From contig NZ_JAKJSD010000001.1 in assembly GCF_029029505.1 (NCBI RefSeq), positions 310,001-374,000 of the forward strand: DNA of 64,000 bases. The letters run 5' to 3'. The stretch comes from Ancylomarina sp. DW003 (lineage in GTDB: Bacteria; Bacteroidota; Bacteroidia; Bacteroidales; Marinifilaceae). The notes under the pieces are model-generated. The model saw nothing but the letters and a program-made list of their open reading frames with translations. It was not told where the DNA came from and did not search any database. This document shows, in pieces, positions 35,065 to 44,451 of this stretch; the first letter of the stretch is position 1, and each line of letters begins with the position of its first letter. A program made the translations under genes and the position numbers.

Positions 35065-36667
35065 ATTTATAAGGATGATCGGTTACAGTAGGAATCTCAT
35101 CAAAATTTTCTAAGCTTGGTGGACTGGCTACAGTCCACTCGAGAGTTTTACCTTTCCAAGGATCTTTTACAGCAGGAGCTCCATAACGAGCTGATCGAAC
35201 TAAATTGGTAATGATAACAATCAACCCTACTATCATTAAAATGGCGCCAAGAGAAGAAATAATATTAGGCCCATGGAACTTATCCACATAATCGTAATAA
35301 CGACGTGGCATACCAGTCATTCCCAAGTAAAACATAGGAAGATAAAGCGTATTGAAACCTGTAAAGAACATAGCTAAGCCAATATTCGCCCACGATTTAT
35401 CATACATTCGACCAAACATTTTTGGATACCAATAGTGCAATGCACCAAAGAAAGCATACCCCGTACCTCCAAACACAATATAATGGAAATGAGCCACAAC
35501 AAAAGCCGTATCATGCAAATGTACATTAGCCGAAAGTGCTCCTAAAACCATCCCCGATAAGCCACCAATCATAAAAACAAATAGAAAACAAAGTGCCCAT
35601 AAGAAGGGTGTTTGTAAATCAATAGACGCTTTATGAAGCGTGGCTACCCAATTGAATATTTTTATGGCTGATGGAATTGCAACCAGAAAAGTCAGTATGG
35701 AAAATGTATAAAGAGCTACTCCACTCATACCGGAAGTAAACATATGGTGTCCCCAAACAAAATAACCAACGAATGCAATGGCTAATGTGGATACTACAAT
35801 AGCTGTATAGCCAAAGATTGTTTTCCTTGCGAAAGTTGGAATTATTTCAGAAATGACTCCCATTGCAGGAAGAATCATGATATACACTGCTGGATGAGAA
35901 TAAATCCAGAACAGATGTTGATATAAAATAGGATCGCCTCCTAAAGCAGGGTCAAAAAAGCCAATTTGAAGCGTTCTTTCCAAAACGACCATCAGCAAAG
36001 TAACACCTACGATAGGTGTTGCTAAAACCTGTATCCAGGAGGTTCCATATAAAGCCCAGGGGAAGAGCGGCATTTTCATCCAATTCATTCCAGGTGCACG
36101 CATGCGATGCATTGTCACAATAAAGTTAATACCCGTGACGATTGATGAAAAGCCAAGAATAAAAGCTCCTAAGACGGCTGGTAACATATTAGTCCCCGTT
36201 TTAAAACTGTAGGGAGCATAAAATGTCCAACCTGTATCAGGTGCTCCATCGCCCATAAATTGTGCTGACAGTGCAATAAAAGCTCCAATAATATAGATCC
36301 ACCACGAAACAAGGTTTAACTTTGGGAAAGCTACATCTTTAGCCCCAATCATAATAGGTAAAAAGAAATTACCGAATACAGCCGGCAAACCTGGTACAAC
36401 AATCAAAAAAATCATTGTAATACCATGAAGTGTAAAGAAACTATTATAGGTTTGAGCTCCCATAATGGTTTTCCCTGGAGCTATAAGCTCCAATTTCATT
36501 AACAATCCTAGTATGGCTGCAACTGAGAAGAAGACAAGCATACTATACAAATATAGTAATCCAATACGTTTGTGATCGGTAGAAAATATCCAGCCCATTA
36601 AGCCTTTAAATCTACCTTTGTACTCTAGGAAACTCGGGGTAGTATCCTGTGTGTGTGTTTCTATCAT
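35057..36667 (-). CDS. coxA: Cytochrome c oxidase subunit I, A2-type
   Basis: This is the catalytic haem-copper subunit. The 536-aa protein has haem ligand H81 (FTLHG) and CuB ligands H258 (YSHPAVY, 256-262) and the HH pair in WGHHMFTSGM. It also has the HFHYIVFGG haem-ligand helix. In helix VI the usual proton-channel Glu (HPEVY) is absent and YS stands before HPAVY, the mark of A2-type oxidases such as the Thermus caa3 enzyme. It lies 3 nt after the sco gene. Confidence 0.96.
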   Translation of the reverse strand: MIETHTQDTTPSFLEYKGRFKGLMGWIFSTDHKRIGLLYLYSMLVFFSVAAILGLLMKLELIAPGKTIMGAQTYNSFFTLHGITMIFLIVVPGLPAVFGNFFLPIMIGAKDVAFPKLNLVSWWIYIIGAFIALSAQFMGDGAPDTGWTFYAPYSFKTGTNMLPAVLGAFILGFSSIVTGINFIVTMHRMRAPGMNWMKMPLFPWALYGTSWIQVLATPIVGVTLLMVVLERTLQIGFFDPALGGDPILYQHLFWIYSHPAVYIMILPAMGVISEIIPTFARKTIFGYTAIVVSTLAIAFVGYFVWGHHMFTSGMSGVALYTFSILTFLVAIPSAIKIFNWVATLHKASIDLQTPFLWALCFLFVFMIGGLSGMVLGALSANVHLHDTAFVVAHFHYIVFGGTGYAFFGALHYWYPKMFGRMYDKSWANIGLAMFFTGFNTLYLPMFYLGMTGMPRRYYDYVDKFHGPNIISSLGAILMIVGLIVIITNLVRSARYGAPAVKDPWKGKTLEWTVASPPSLENFDEIPTVTDHPYKYE

Positions 36668-36670
36668 AGT

Positions 36671-37453
36671 TTAATTCTTAGGGTAGTGTCTTCTTCGTGG
36701 TTTACGAATAATTAGTAATAGGAAAACAATTAATCCGAGACCTAATATTAAGGTTCCACTCACTCGGGTTACATTTAAAACATAGCCTTGCCCTACCGGA
36801 TCGTAGGAATAACAAAACTGAAGAATTTTATTAATTGTAGGCCCTGAAAGACCTTTTGATGCTTCAAGTAAAGCCAATTTGAATTCAAATGGCAAAAAGT
36901 AAGTTCCATTCAAATATCTCGTAATTTTTCCATCGGGGCTTAAAATAATAACGGTTGCAGCGTGAGTAAAATCTTGTCCTGCTTTAATATATTTAAAACC
37001 AAGAGCATCAGTTACTCTTGCAATGTTGGCACTATCAGAGGTAAAAAAACGCCAGCCATCTTTCGTATTTTTATTTGTAACTAAGCTTTGGTAATTTTTT
37101 TTCTTTTTGATAGCCAAATCTATGGTTTCACGGGGATCGAAACCAACGGTTAGCACTTGATAATCTTCAGATAAATTCATATCCGATTTTTGAATCACAT
37201 CTGCTAAACCATCCATTAAGGGACTACATATTCCCGGACATCGGAAATAAACAAAAATCAAAGCCGTTGGCTTATCAATCTGCTCTTTAAGATTAACAAT
37301 TACACCATCTTCATTCATCACCTGAATATCCGATGGCATAAATTCATCAAGGTGTTCTATAATTCCAACTTCAACTTCCTTCTCAACATCCTGACTAAAC
37401 AAAAATGGTGCATGCAAGAGACATGCAATAAGTAAAAAAAGTGATAATTTCAT
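36671..37453 (-). CDS. SCO1/SenC-family copper chaperone
   Basis: Sco proteins deliver copper to CuA of oxidase subunit II. The 260-aa protein has a signal peptide and a thioredoxin fold with copper site CPGIC (FRCPGICSPL) and a distal His in DFTHAATVII. A C-terminal membrane helix is also present (ILGLGLIVFLLLII). As first gene of the cox operon it would assemble coxB, and possibly NosZ CuA as well. It has an unusually strong Shine-Dalgarno sequence. Confidence 0.93.
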   Translation of the reverse strand: MKLSLFLLIACLLHAPFLFSQDVEKEVEVGIIEHLDEFMPSDIQVMNEDGVIVNLKEQIDKPTALIFVYFRCPGICSPLMDGLADVIQKSDMNLSEDYQVLTVGFDPRETIDLAIKKKKNYQSLVTNKNTKDGWRFFTSDSANIARVTDALGFKYIKAGQDFTHAATVIILSPDGKITRYLNGTYFLPFEFKLALLEASKGLSGPTINKILQFCYSYDPVGQGYVLNVTRVSGTLILGLGLIVFLLLIIRKPRRRHYPKN

Positions 37454-37460
37454 TTGAACT

Positions 37461-37467
37461 CCTCCTT
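37461..37467 (-). promoter_or_regulatory. Strong Shine-Dalgarno site before the sco gene
   Basis: On the minus strand AAGGAGG ends 7 nt before the ATG at 37453. Most genes in this window have no such sequence, as is usual in Bacteroidota, so this perfect site stands out and fixes the start codon. Confidence 0.7.
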
Positions 37468-37707
37468 GTATTAATACTGTAAGATAATCGAGTTAAAACT
37501 GAACACCTTTAAATATAATAAATAATAATTGCAGCTAAAAAATAAATAGCAACTACTTATACAACAAGACATAAAATAAAACGAAATTCCACATAAAATG
37601 CAGACTACATAAGGTAATTTGAATTGATGAATATGCTACTTATCAAATAATTTATAATCAACTAAACTATTTATTCTCGTTTTTTGCCTTAACCCAAGCG
37701 ATCAAAC

Positions 37708-37735
37708 TTGTTAAAGAAGGAAGGTCATAAGTTTG
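37708..37735 (+). promoter_or_regulatory. Promoter of the cytochrome c gene at 37783
   Basis: TTG at 37708-37710 and TAAGTTTG at 37728-37735 are 17 nt apart and match the Bacteroidota -33/-7 pattern. The -7 box ends 47 nt before the ATG. Confidence 0.55.
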
Positions 37736-37782
37736 TAATCGAGGAGAAATGCTCCTATTTTTAAAATATAAACTTCGTACAC

Positions 37783-38214
37783 ATGAAAATATTCAATAAC
37801 ACACTCATTTCTCTATTTCTGCTTGTTTCCTTTTCCTGTACAAATTCAAGTAATAAAACTTTGGTTAACCAAGGTCCGGTATCAAAAAGCGAAATGGAAA
37901 AAGGGGCTCAAATTTATCGAGCGAAATGTATGACTTGTCACCGAAAAAATGGTGAAGGTTTAAAAAGTGTTTATCCTCCACTCGCAAATTCAGATTTTTT
38001 AGAAAAAAAGATGGAAGATGCGGTCAGAATGGTAAAATATGGAAGTAGCGAAGCAATTAAAGTTAATGGAATAAGATACCAGAGTTATATGCCTGCATCC
38101 GGACTTAAGGATAAAGATTTAAGCTTAGTTTTTAATTACATTCTTAACTCTTGGGGAAATTCTTACGGTCGTATAGAGCCTGAAACAATCAGAAGTATTA
38201 AAGAAAAAAAATAG
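37783..38214 (+). CDS. Monoheme cytochrome c lipoprotein
   Basis: This 143-aa class I cytochrome c has a lipobox (VSFSC), the haem site CMTCH in KCMTCHRKNGEG, and a probable axial Met in SYMPASG. It stands alone, divergent from the cox operon, and could carry electrons from alternative complex III to an oxidase or NosZ. The partner is not shown by the sequence. Confidence 0.9.
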   Translation: MKIFNNTLISLFLLVSFSCTNSSNKTLVNQGPVSKSEMEKGAQIYRAKCMTCHRKNGEGLKSVYPPLANSDFLEKKMEDAVRMVKYGSSEAIKVNGIRYQSYMPASGLKDKDLSLVFNYILNSWGNSYGRIEPETIRSIKEKK

Positions 38215-38247
38215 GTCAGAATATTTCCGACCTATTTCGTGTTTTTT
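38209..38247. terminator. Bidirectional terminator between the cytochrome c and SEC-C genes
   Basis: AAATAGGTC (38209-38217) pairs with GACCTATTT (38229-38237). The stem includes the cytochrome stop codon. A T-run follows on the plus strand, and the A-run before the stem gives one on the minus strand. Confidence 0.8.
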
Positions 38248-38257
38248 TATCTATTAA

Positions 38258-38521
38258 CTATTCCTGAATAACAGTTGCTTTAAATAATTCATGATCTTTT
38301 CTAATTCTCTTTATAGATAGAACTTTAAAAGTTTCTTCTCCTGTTAGTGAATTAATTTTACGAACGGCACGCTTACTCGACTTGTGGTGTTGAGGATAAT
38401 GGCAGCTTTTATATTTCTTACCACTGTTACAATAACACTTCTCGTTTCGCTCGATTTTAACGTAGTAAAAATCTTCTGTATCTGAACGGAAAAGATTTAA
38501 AATGGGATCTAGTAAGTTCAT
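38258..38521 (-). CDS. Small SEC-C motif zinc-binding protein
   Basis: This small protein (87 aa from the ATG at 38521; a TTG two codons upstream is less likely) carries the SEC-C zinc motif CYCNSGKKYKSCH near its middle. That motif is best known from the SecA C-terminus. Similar small stand-alone proteins are common, with no defined role. The tail is basic. Confidence 0.82.
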   Translation of the reverse strand: MNLLDPILNLFRSDTEDFYYVKIERNEKCYCNSGKKYKSCHYPQHHKSSKRAVRKINSLTGEETFKVLSIKRIRKDHELFKATVIQE

Positions 38522-38586
38522 AAGCAAGGGTTGTTGGGTTAAATGATTTCTTTAAGTTAACAGTAATCTTTAAGAAATCAAATAAA

Positions 38587-38628
38587 AAAAATGAGCTTAA
38601 AAGGAATCAACCAATTAAACTCATTTTT
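38587..38628 (-). terminator. Terminator at the end of the cbb3 accessory genes
   Basis: AATGAG-c-TTAA pairs with TTAA-a-CTCATT (38590-38600 with 38615-38625) around a 14-base loop. On the minus strand a T-run (the A-run at 38584-38590) follows. Confidence 0.75.
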
Positions 38629-38647
38629 CATCTAGCTTAATACTAGT

Positions 38648-39376
38648 TTAATGACAACAAGCAGGCTTTGCTTCTTCTGTCTTTTCAACAGGAACGGTCA
38701 TCGCTTTTTCGGGTGGGCTTAGGTAAGGAATACCCAAGCTTAAGCCTCGAAGAATAAATAATACACCGATAAAAACAATGGCGTAGGGTATCACTCGAGT
38801 TAGCTTTTTTCTCAGTTCAAGTGTAATCATATTTCCAATAAGAGAAACTGCTAATAGCATTGGTATAGTTCCTAAGCCGAAGACGAACATGAACAAAGAA
38901 CCACTAGTAGATGATCCTGTTGCAATTGCCCCTGCAATGGCAAAATAAACTAAGCCACATGGCAATAAACCATTCAACAATCCAATTAGAAAAAGTGATG
39001 AATGACTACTTTGCGTGAAGAGCTTTCTTAACGACATTTTCACTTTGCCAACAAAACCAAAGACAGATTTCTCAGTATCGAATCGATTCTTATACAAGGA
39101 AGGTGCAACTACCGATAAGATCATGATAACACCCATAATAATAGATACCCATTGCTGAAAACCACTCATAACGAGTCCTTGTCCCAAAAGACCAAAAATG
39201 GCACCCATAATAGCATATGTAACGGCACGCCCAAGGTTATAAATAACACCTCCCAATATTCGTAGCAACCACGAGTCTGTTTTTAAAGGAATAGCAAGGG
39301 CAATGGGCCCACACATTCCCACACAGTGGAAACTTCCTAACAAGCCAAGGCTAAGGGCTGATAAATAAATCATCAT
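38648..39376 (-). CDS. TauE/SafE-like membrane protein of the cbb3 cluster
   Basis: The 242-aa protein has about six membrane helices. It starts with LGLLGSFHCVGMCGPIALAI, whose HCxxMCGP motif is typical of the DsbD/TauE-like proteins found beside ccoGHIS genes. It ends in a cytosolic or periplasmic PACCH. The Cys/His/Met content suggests copper handling for oxidase assembly, but that is inference from motif and position. It lies 13 nt after the FixH/CcoH gene. Confidence 0.82.
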   Translation of the reverse strand: MMIYLSALSLGLLGSFHCVGMCGPIALAIPLKTDSWLLRILGGVIYNLGRAVTYAIMGAIFGLLGQGLVMSGFQQWVSIIMGVIMILSVVAPSLYKNRFDTEKSVFGFVGKVKMSLRKLFTQSSHSSLFLIGLLNGLLPCGLVYFAIAGAIATGSSTSGSLFMFVFGLGTIPMLLAVSLIGNMITLELRKKLTRVIPYAIVFIGVLFILRGLSLGIPYLSPPEKAMTVPVEKTEEAKPACCH

Positions 39377-39389
39377 TACGTCTTATAAT

Positions 39390-39836
39390 TTACTTCGACA
39401 AATAAATAGCTTCTTCCTGATAGTATTCTTTTCCTTGATATTCCCAATCAATTTGAATCGCATAGCGTCCTTTTACAAGCTTCTCTGACTCAAAAAGCTG
39501 AACACCTTCATCATTCAAATTGATATCAGAGCGTAAATCGTTATCTGAATTTGACGGGCGATAAAGAATAATACTTCCATTCACATCTTCTCTCATTCCC
39601 TTTGGAAACTGAACCTCGATTATTCCTCCTTTTTGAGAAACAATAACCTTCTCTGTCAAAGTCTGAGTATTCTTTATCTTATCAATTTTAGATTGAAATT
39701 CAATTCCCTGAGGATAATAATCCTTTGAAATAAGATTGATATCCTGAGTTGTACTAAAAACAACGAATATCAAAACACCAATCACATATATGGAGGCAAA
39801 CATAGCGAGTTTTGTACCCCAACTTAATTTTTTCAT
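39390..39836 (-). CDS. ccoH: FixH/CcoH-family cbb3 oxidase assembly protein
   Basis: The 148-aa protein has one N-terminal membrane helix (about 8-28) followed by LISKDYYPQGIEFQSKIDKI, the characteristic FixH segment, and a periplasmic beta-rich domain. CcoH is needed for cbb3 assembly. It lies between ccoG and the TauE-like gene. Confidence 0.88.
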   Translation of the reverse strand: MKKLSWGTKLAMFASIYVIGVLIFVVFSTTQDINLISKDYYPQGIEFQSKIDKIKNTQTLTEKVIVSQKGGIIEVQFPKGMREDVNGSIILYRPSNSDNDLRSDINLNDEGVQLFESEKLVKGRYAIQIDWEYQGKEYYQEEAIYLSK

Positions 39837-39933
39837 ATGATAATAATTTTCATATTAAGGTCATATGGAAGTCGCCAATAACCATTCTACTCAATAGAAA
39901 TCTATTCATGGCTCGTTTCATATCGTATATTCT

Positions 39934-41331
39934 CTAATTAGGTCCAACAAAAGTAAGATCAACTTTCTCAATCAATCTATCTTTTGCAAAAACGCCAACT
40001 TGTATTTGTATGTTATCTGTTAAAACAGATTTCTTAGGAAACTTGGCAAAAAATGTGCCTTCATGTATAGAGCTGGCAGCTGCATTAAAAGTTTTCCCAA
40101 TAATTTGAATTTCACCTTCTCTATCAAGAATCTTAAATTCAACAGGCAAATCCTCCGTTGTTTTATTCACAATCTTGAAGCTATACATATTACTAATAAT
40201 TCCTTCAGCTGGTTCCTGATACATCAAACCTGGTGTACGCAGAATTATAGCTTCTAAATCTGTTCTCGAAGCGAACAATCCCGCCACTACACCAAGTAAT
40301 ATGACAAGAACTGTAGTGTAAGCAATTTTACGGACTGGCCACTTCTGTTTGATACCTTCTGCAATATTTTTTTCCGAATCGAATCGTATCAACCCCTTAG
40401 GTTTTCCTTGCCATGCCATTACCGAATTACAAGCATCTATACAAGCTGTACAATTAATACATTCAAGCTGGGTACCGTCACGAACATCTATCCCTGTAGG
40501 GCAAACATCAACACAATCGTAACAATCGATACAATCCCCTTTATTATCAGCTTCTCTATCTTCACCTGCCTCCAGTGGTGCTCTTTCTTCTCCTCTTTTA
40601 TAATCGTAAGCAACTACAATCGTATTTGAATCAAGCAAAACTCCTTGCAAACGACCATATGGACAAATCATAGCACAAACTTGCTCTCTCAAACGTGAGA
40701 AAACAAAATACATCACCGTTGAAAATAACAGTAATGCTATAAACAAAATAGAACTACTTCCGGGATTATTCCAAAGGTTTAAAACAAAATCGGCACCTCT
40801 TACATATGATAGTAAAGCACTTGAAAGAATTAAGCAAATACCGTAGAAAAGGGAATGCTTCAAAGTTTTCTTCCAGAACTTCTCAAAGTTCATCGATTGA
40901 GCCTTCAATTTTCGTTGCTCTTGCGGTGTTCCTTCAATCAAATATTCTATTCTTCGAAAAATAAACTCCAAAAACACCGTTTGCGGACATGCCCAACCAC
41001 ACCAGATACGGCCATAACTTACCGTAAACAGGACGATAAACACAAAAAGTGTAATCATTGAAAATAGAAAAATATGGAAATCTTGTGGCCAAAAATAAAC
41101 ACCCAAAAGAATAAATTTCCTTTCTATAACATTAAGCAGAACAAAAGGATCACCATTTACTTTTATAAAGGGAAGTACCAAAAGCATCGTCAACAGCAAA
41201 TAGCTAACTACATTTCTATAATTGTATAGTTTACCTTTAGGTTGTTGGGCATACACCCATTGTCTTTTCCCCTTTTCATTTAAAGTTACAAGTTGATCTC
41301 TATAGGTATTATCCAAATTCTGGTTGAGCAT
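39934..41331 (-). CDS. ccoG: CcoG/FixG cbb3 oxidase accessory ferredoxin
   Basis: The 465-aa membrane protein has about five helices, a GRIWCGWACPQTVF motif, and a cytosolic ferredoxin domain with two cluster motifs (CIDCYDCVDVCP and CINCTACIDAC). A C-terminal Ig-like periplasmic domain completes it. CcoG reduces copper for cbb3 assembly. Length and order match the family. Confidence 0.95.
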   Translation of the reverse strand: MLNQNLDNTYRDQLVTLNEKGKRQWVYAQQPKGKLYNYRNVVSYLLLTMLLVLPFIKVNGDPFVLLNVIERKFILLGVYFWPQDFHIFLFSMITLFVFIVLFTVSYGRIWCGWACPQTVFLEFIFRRIEYLIEGTPQEQRKLKAQSMNFEKFWKKTLKHSLFYGICLILSSALLSYVRGADFVLNLWNNPGSSSILFIALLLFSTVMYFVFSRLREQVCAMICPYGRLQGVLLDSNTIVVAYDYKRGEERAPLEAGEDREADNKGDCIDCYDCVDVCPTGIDVRDGTQLECINCTACIDACNSVMAWQGKPKGLIRFDSEKNIAEGIKQKWPVRKIAYTTVLVILLGVVAGLFASRTDLEAIILRTPGLMYQEPAEGIISNMYSFKIVNKTTEDLPVEFKILDREGEIQIIGKTFNAAASSIHEGTFFAKFPKKSVLTDNIQIQVGVFAKDRLIEKVDLTFVGPN

Positions 41332-41347
41332 TACGCGTTCTTATCTA

Positions 41348-41923
41348 TTATTTCTCTTGTTTATACAATTCACCTTCAGCTTTTTTTGCATTGGGTGGGT
41401 TTGTGCCTATCAAAGTCATCACATAACTTGAAACCTGTAGCATTTGCTCAGGAGACAATTGATTCTGCCAAGCTAACATACCTTTTAAAGGTTTACCAAC
41501 TTTTATAATCTTGTAAACATCTTCAAGGCTACCACCATTCAACCAGTAATCATCAGTCAGGTTTGGCCCAATCGCATTTCCTTCTCCAAGAAGAGCGTGA
41601 CATGCCACACAGTTTTTATCGTAAAGAGCTTTACCAGCTTCTAAATCTTTAGCACCTTTCATTAAAACAAGAGAACTCTCGTCAAATGTTGGTTTTGGTT
41701 TATTAGCCTCTGCAAGTGCCATTTCCTTTTCGTATTCAGCAATCTGAAGATCGTCGCCAAACACATGATAACGGAACATGTATACAGCTGAAAACACAAT
41801 GGTTACATAAAATAAATAACGCCACCAAGTTGGCATTGGGTTATTCAACTCCTGAATCCCATCGTAATCATGATCACTGATTAGGTGCGCATTTTCTTCA
41901 AGAAACTTATCTTTTTTTTCCAT
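41348..41923 (-). CDS. ccoP: cbb3 oxidase cytochrome c subunit CcoP, short monoheme form
   Basis: The 191-aa protein has an N-terminal CcoP segment (DYDGIQELNNPMPTWWRYLF) leading into one membrane helix. One cytochrome c domain follows, with CVACH (NCVACHALLGEGNAIGPNLT). Proteobacterial CcoP is about 300 aa with two haems; here only one is present, so the electron path to CcoO is shorter. It lies between ccoQ and ccoG. Confidence 0.93.
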   Translation of the reverse strand: MEKKDKFLEENAHLISDHDYDGIQELNNPMPTWWRYLFYVTIVFSAVYMFRYHVFGDDLQIAEYEKEMALAEANKPKPTFDESSLVLMKGAKDLEAGKALYDKNCVACHALLGEGNAIGPNLTDDYWLNGGSLEDVYKIIKVGKPLKGMLAWQNQLSPEQMLQVSSYVMTLIGTNPPNAKKAEGELYKQEK

Positions 41924-41976
41924 TACAGAATATTTTAATGTCTTAAACAGTTTTTATATCAGAACAAAAAGCAAAG

Positions 41977-42183
41977 TTAATCAGGCATAGAATGATTCGA
42001 ATTTGAATCAATCTCTTCATCTGTTAGTGCATAACTTTCCATATCGTGGAAATAGCTTTTATTGCTTTTCTTAAATGTCCACCATATCATCCCCATAAAA
42101 AAGCTAAAGAAGATGATTAGTGAGATGCTTGGGAAAAGACCAACATCTGATATACTTTGTAAATAATGACTTACTAGTTTCAT
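41977..42183 (-). CDS. ccoQ: cbb3 oxidase small subunit CcoQ
   Basis: This 68-aa single-helix protein contains SLIIFFSFFMGMIWWTFKKSN and an acidic tail, the usual CcoQ/FixQ layout. It lies between ccoNO and ccoP. Confidence 0.87.
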   Translation of the reverse strand: MKLVSHYLQSISDVGLFPSISLIIFFSFFMGMIWWTFKKSNKSYFHDMESYALTDEEIDSNSNHSMPD

Positions 42184-42268
42184 ACTTTATAAGATTAAAG
42201 TACAAAGGCGAAAGGTTAAAGTAAATTTGGATCAATTTACTTTATCCTTTATCCTTATTACTTGGTTT

Positions 42269-44413
42269 TTATTCTTTTACTGAGATATCGCGACCTAATC
42301 GTTGTAGGTAAGCAATAACTGCAATAATCTCTTTTTCACTTGCAACCTCAACGCCATTCTTCTTAAGGTCGGCAGCAATTTCATCAGCTTGTTTCTTCAA
42401 ATCATCAACCGCAACTTCATCATAGTTTGCCGGATACGGAGCTTCGTCATAAGGAACACCAAGCTTAACCATTGTACGAATTTTAGCAGCTGTATATTTG
42501 GTGCTCAAATCATCCTTAATTAACCAAGGATAAGCTGGCATAATTGACTGTTTGTTCATCTTTTGTGGATCAAGCAAGTGGTTAAAATGCCAAACATTCG
42601 TTTTGTACATTTTACCCCCAGGCACACCTGAACGAGCCAAATCCGGGCCTGTTCGTTTCGATCCCCATAAGTGTGGGTGATTGTAAACGAGTTCACCCGC
42701 TTTAGAATAATCTCCGTAACGCTCTGTTTCCGATCTAAATGGTCGAATCATTTGCGTATGACAAGTATTACATCCTTCCCGGATATAAATATCACGACCT
42801 TCTAATTCCAGAGGCGTATATGGTTTCACACTTTCGATAGTTGGAATATTTGATTTAACCAAATACGTTGGAATTACCTCGAAAGCACCACCAATTAAGA
42901 TAGCCACTGTTGCTAAAACCATAAATTGTACCGGACGACGCTCTAACCAACGGTGCCATCCTTCACCTTTAGCTCTCTTTGGCGAAGTAACCAAAGCCGG
43001 AGCTGAAGCTTCTTCGTTATCGGCACATTTACCTGAAGCAGCTGTTTTAAGAAGATTATAAACCATTAAGAATAATCCCACAAAGTAGAATACACCACCA
43101 AGAACTCTCACATGATACATTGGTAAAATCTGAGTGATCGTCTCAAGAAAGTTAGGGTAAGCTAACAGGCCATCCGGCGTAAATTCTTTCCACATTAGAG
43201 TTTGTACAATGGCACCCCAATACAATGGTAAGGCATAAAAAATGATACCTAAAGTTCCAATCCAGAAGTGTGCATTTGCCAATTTCTCTGAATACAACTT
43301 CGTTTTCCACATTTTAGGGAAAAGGTAATACAACATACCAAAGGTTAAGAAACCATTCCAACCCATCGCTCCAATATGTACGTGAGCAATATTCCAGTCT
43401 GTATAGTGAGTTAATGAGTTAACCCATTTAAGTGACATCATAGGTCCTTCAAAAGTTGACATACCATAACAAGTTACTGCCACAACCATAAATTTAAGTG
43501 TTGCACTGTCACGAACTTTATCCCAAGCACCTCTAAGTGTTAACAGACCATTGAACATACCACCCCAAGATGGCGCAATAAGCATAATAGAGAATACAAC
43601 ACCTAATGATTGTGCCCAATCTGGTAAAGCTGTATATAACAGGTGATGAGGACCAGCCCAAATATAAAGGAATACTAATGCCCAGAAGTGAATAATCGAT
43701 AGTCGGTACGAATACACAGGACGATTAGCAGCCTTAGGCAAGAAATAATACATCAAACCTAAATAAGGAGTTGTTAAGAAAAACGCTACAGCATTATGAC
43801 CGTACCACCATTGAACCAAGGCATCTTGAACACCAGCGTAAACCGGGTAAGATTGTAACCAGCTATATGGAATCTCAATTGAGTTACCAATATGAAGAAC
43901 AGCAACTGTTACAAACGTAGCAATATAGAACCAAATAGCGACATATAAATGATCTGCTCTTCTTTTCAAGATTGTCCCAAACATATTCCATCCAAAAACA
44001 ACCCAGATGATTGTAATTGCAATATCAATAGGCCACTCAAGCTCAGCATATTCTTTACTTGTTGTAATTCCCAAAACAAAGGTCACGGCAGCAGATACAA
44101 TAATTGCTTGCCATCCCCAAAAGTGTACCCAACTTAATTTATCGCTAAACATACGAGCCTTTAAAAGACGCTGAAGCGAATAATATACTGCTGTAAAAAT
44201 ACCATTACCAACAAAGGCAAAGATCACCGCATTCGTATGAATCGGCCTAATTCTACCAAATGTAGTATAAGCCAAATTGAAATTAAAAACGGGGAACGCC
44301 AATTGTAAAGCAGCCAAAAGACCGACCAACATTCCGACTACACCCCACAATATGGTAGCGTAAGCAAAATATTTTACGATTTTATTGTCGTAAGAAAAAT
44401 GTTGTGTTTCCAT
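42269..44413 (-). CDS. ccoNO: cbb3 oxidase subunits I and II fused (CcoNO)
   Basis: The 714-aa protein joins catalytic CcoN (about 1-470) to the membrane-anchored monohaem CcoO (about 490-714). CcoN shows RPIHTNAVIFAFVGNGIF, WWYGHNAVAFFLT and AHVHIGAMGWNGF. CcoO shows GCNTCHTQMIRPFRSETERY. A charged linker (SPKRAKGEGW) joins the two. This gives a high-affinity oxidase for low oxygen. The fused form is known in Bacteroidota. Confidence 0.96.
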   Translation of the reverse strand: METQHFSYDNKIVKYFAYATILWGVVGMLVGLLAALQLAFPVFNFNLAYTTFGRIRPIHTNAVIFAFVGNGIFTAVYYSLQRLLKARMFSDKLSWVHFWGWQAIIVSAAVTFVLGITTSKEYAELEWPIDIAITIIWVVFGWNMFGTILKRRADHLYVAIWFYIATFVTVAVLHIGNSIEIPYSWLQSYPVYAGVQDALVQWWYGHNAVAFFLTTPYLGLMYYFLPKAANRPVYSYRLSIIHFWALVFLYIWAGPHHLLYTALPDWAQSLGVVFSIMLIAPSWGGMFNGLLTLRGAWDKVRDSATLKFMVVAVTCYGMSTFEGPMMSLKWVNSLTHYTDWNIAHVHIGAMGWNGFLTFGMLYYLFPKMWKTKLYSEKLANAHFWIGTLGIIFYALPLYWGAIVQTLMWKEFTPDGLLAYPNFLETITQILPMYHVRVLGGVFYFVGLFLMVYNLLKTAASGKCADNEEASAPALVTSPKRAKGEGWHRWLERRPVQFMVLATVAILIGGAFEVIPTYLVKSNIPTIESVKPYTPLELEGRDIYIREGCNTCHTQMIRPFRSETERYGDYSKAGELVYNHPHLWGSKRTGPDLARSGVPGGKMYKTNVWHFNHLLDPQKMNKQSIMPAYPWLIKDDLSTKYTAAKIRTMVKLGVPYDEAPYPANYDEVAVDDLKKQADEIAADLKKNGVEVASEKEIIAVIAYLQRLGRDISVKE

Positions 44414-44451
44414 GTATGTTATAGCTTTATTAATTTACGAATGAATTCTGT

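Larger units (their letters stand above)
37454..37782. other. 329-nt divergent region between the cox operon and a cytochrome c gene
   Basis: It holds the sco ribosome-binding site on the left and a -7 box for the cytochrome gene on the right. The middle is very AT-rich with no reading frame, clear operator or repeat seen. Confidence 0.5.

Noticed and set aside
37121-37145. GGTTTCACGGGGATC as a parS-like site
   Set aside because: Only half resembles the parS palindrome, and it lies within the sco coding sequence. No good parS was found in the window, including near parAB.
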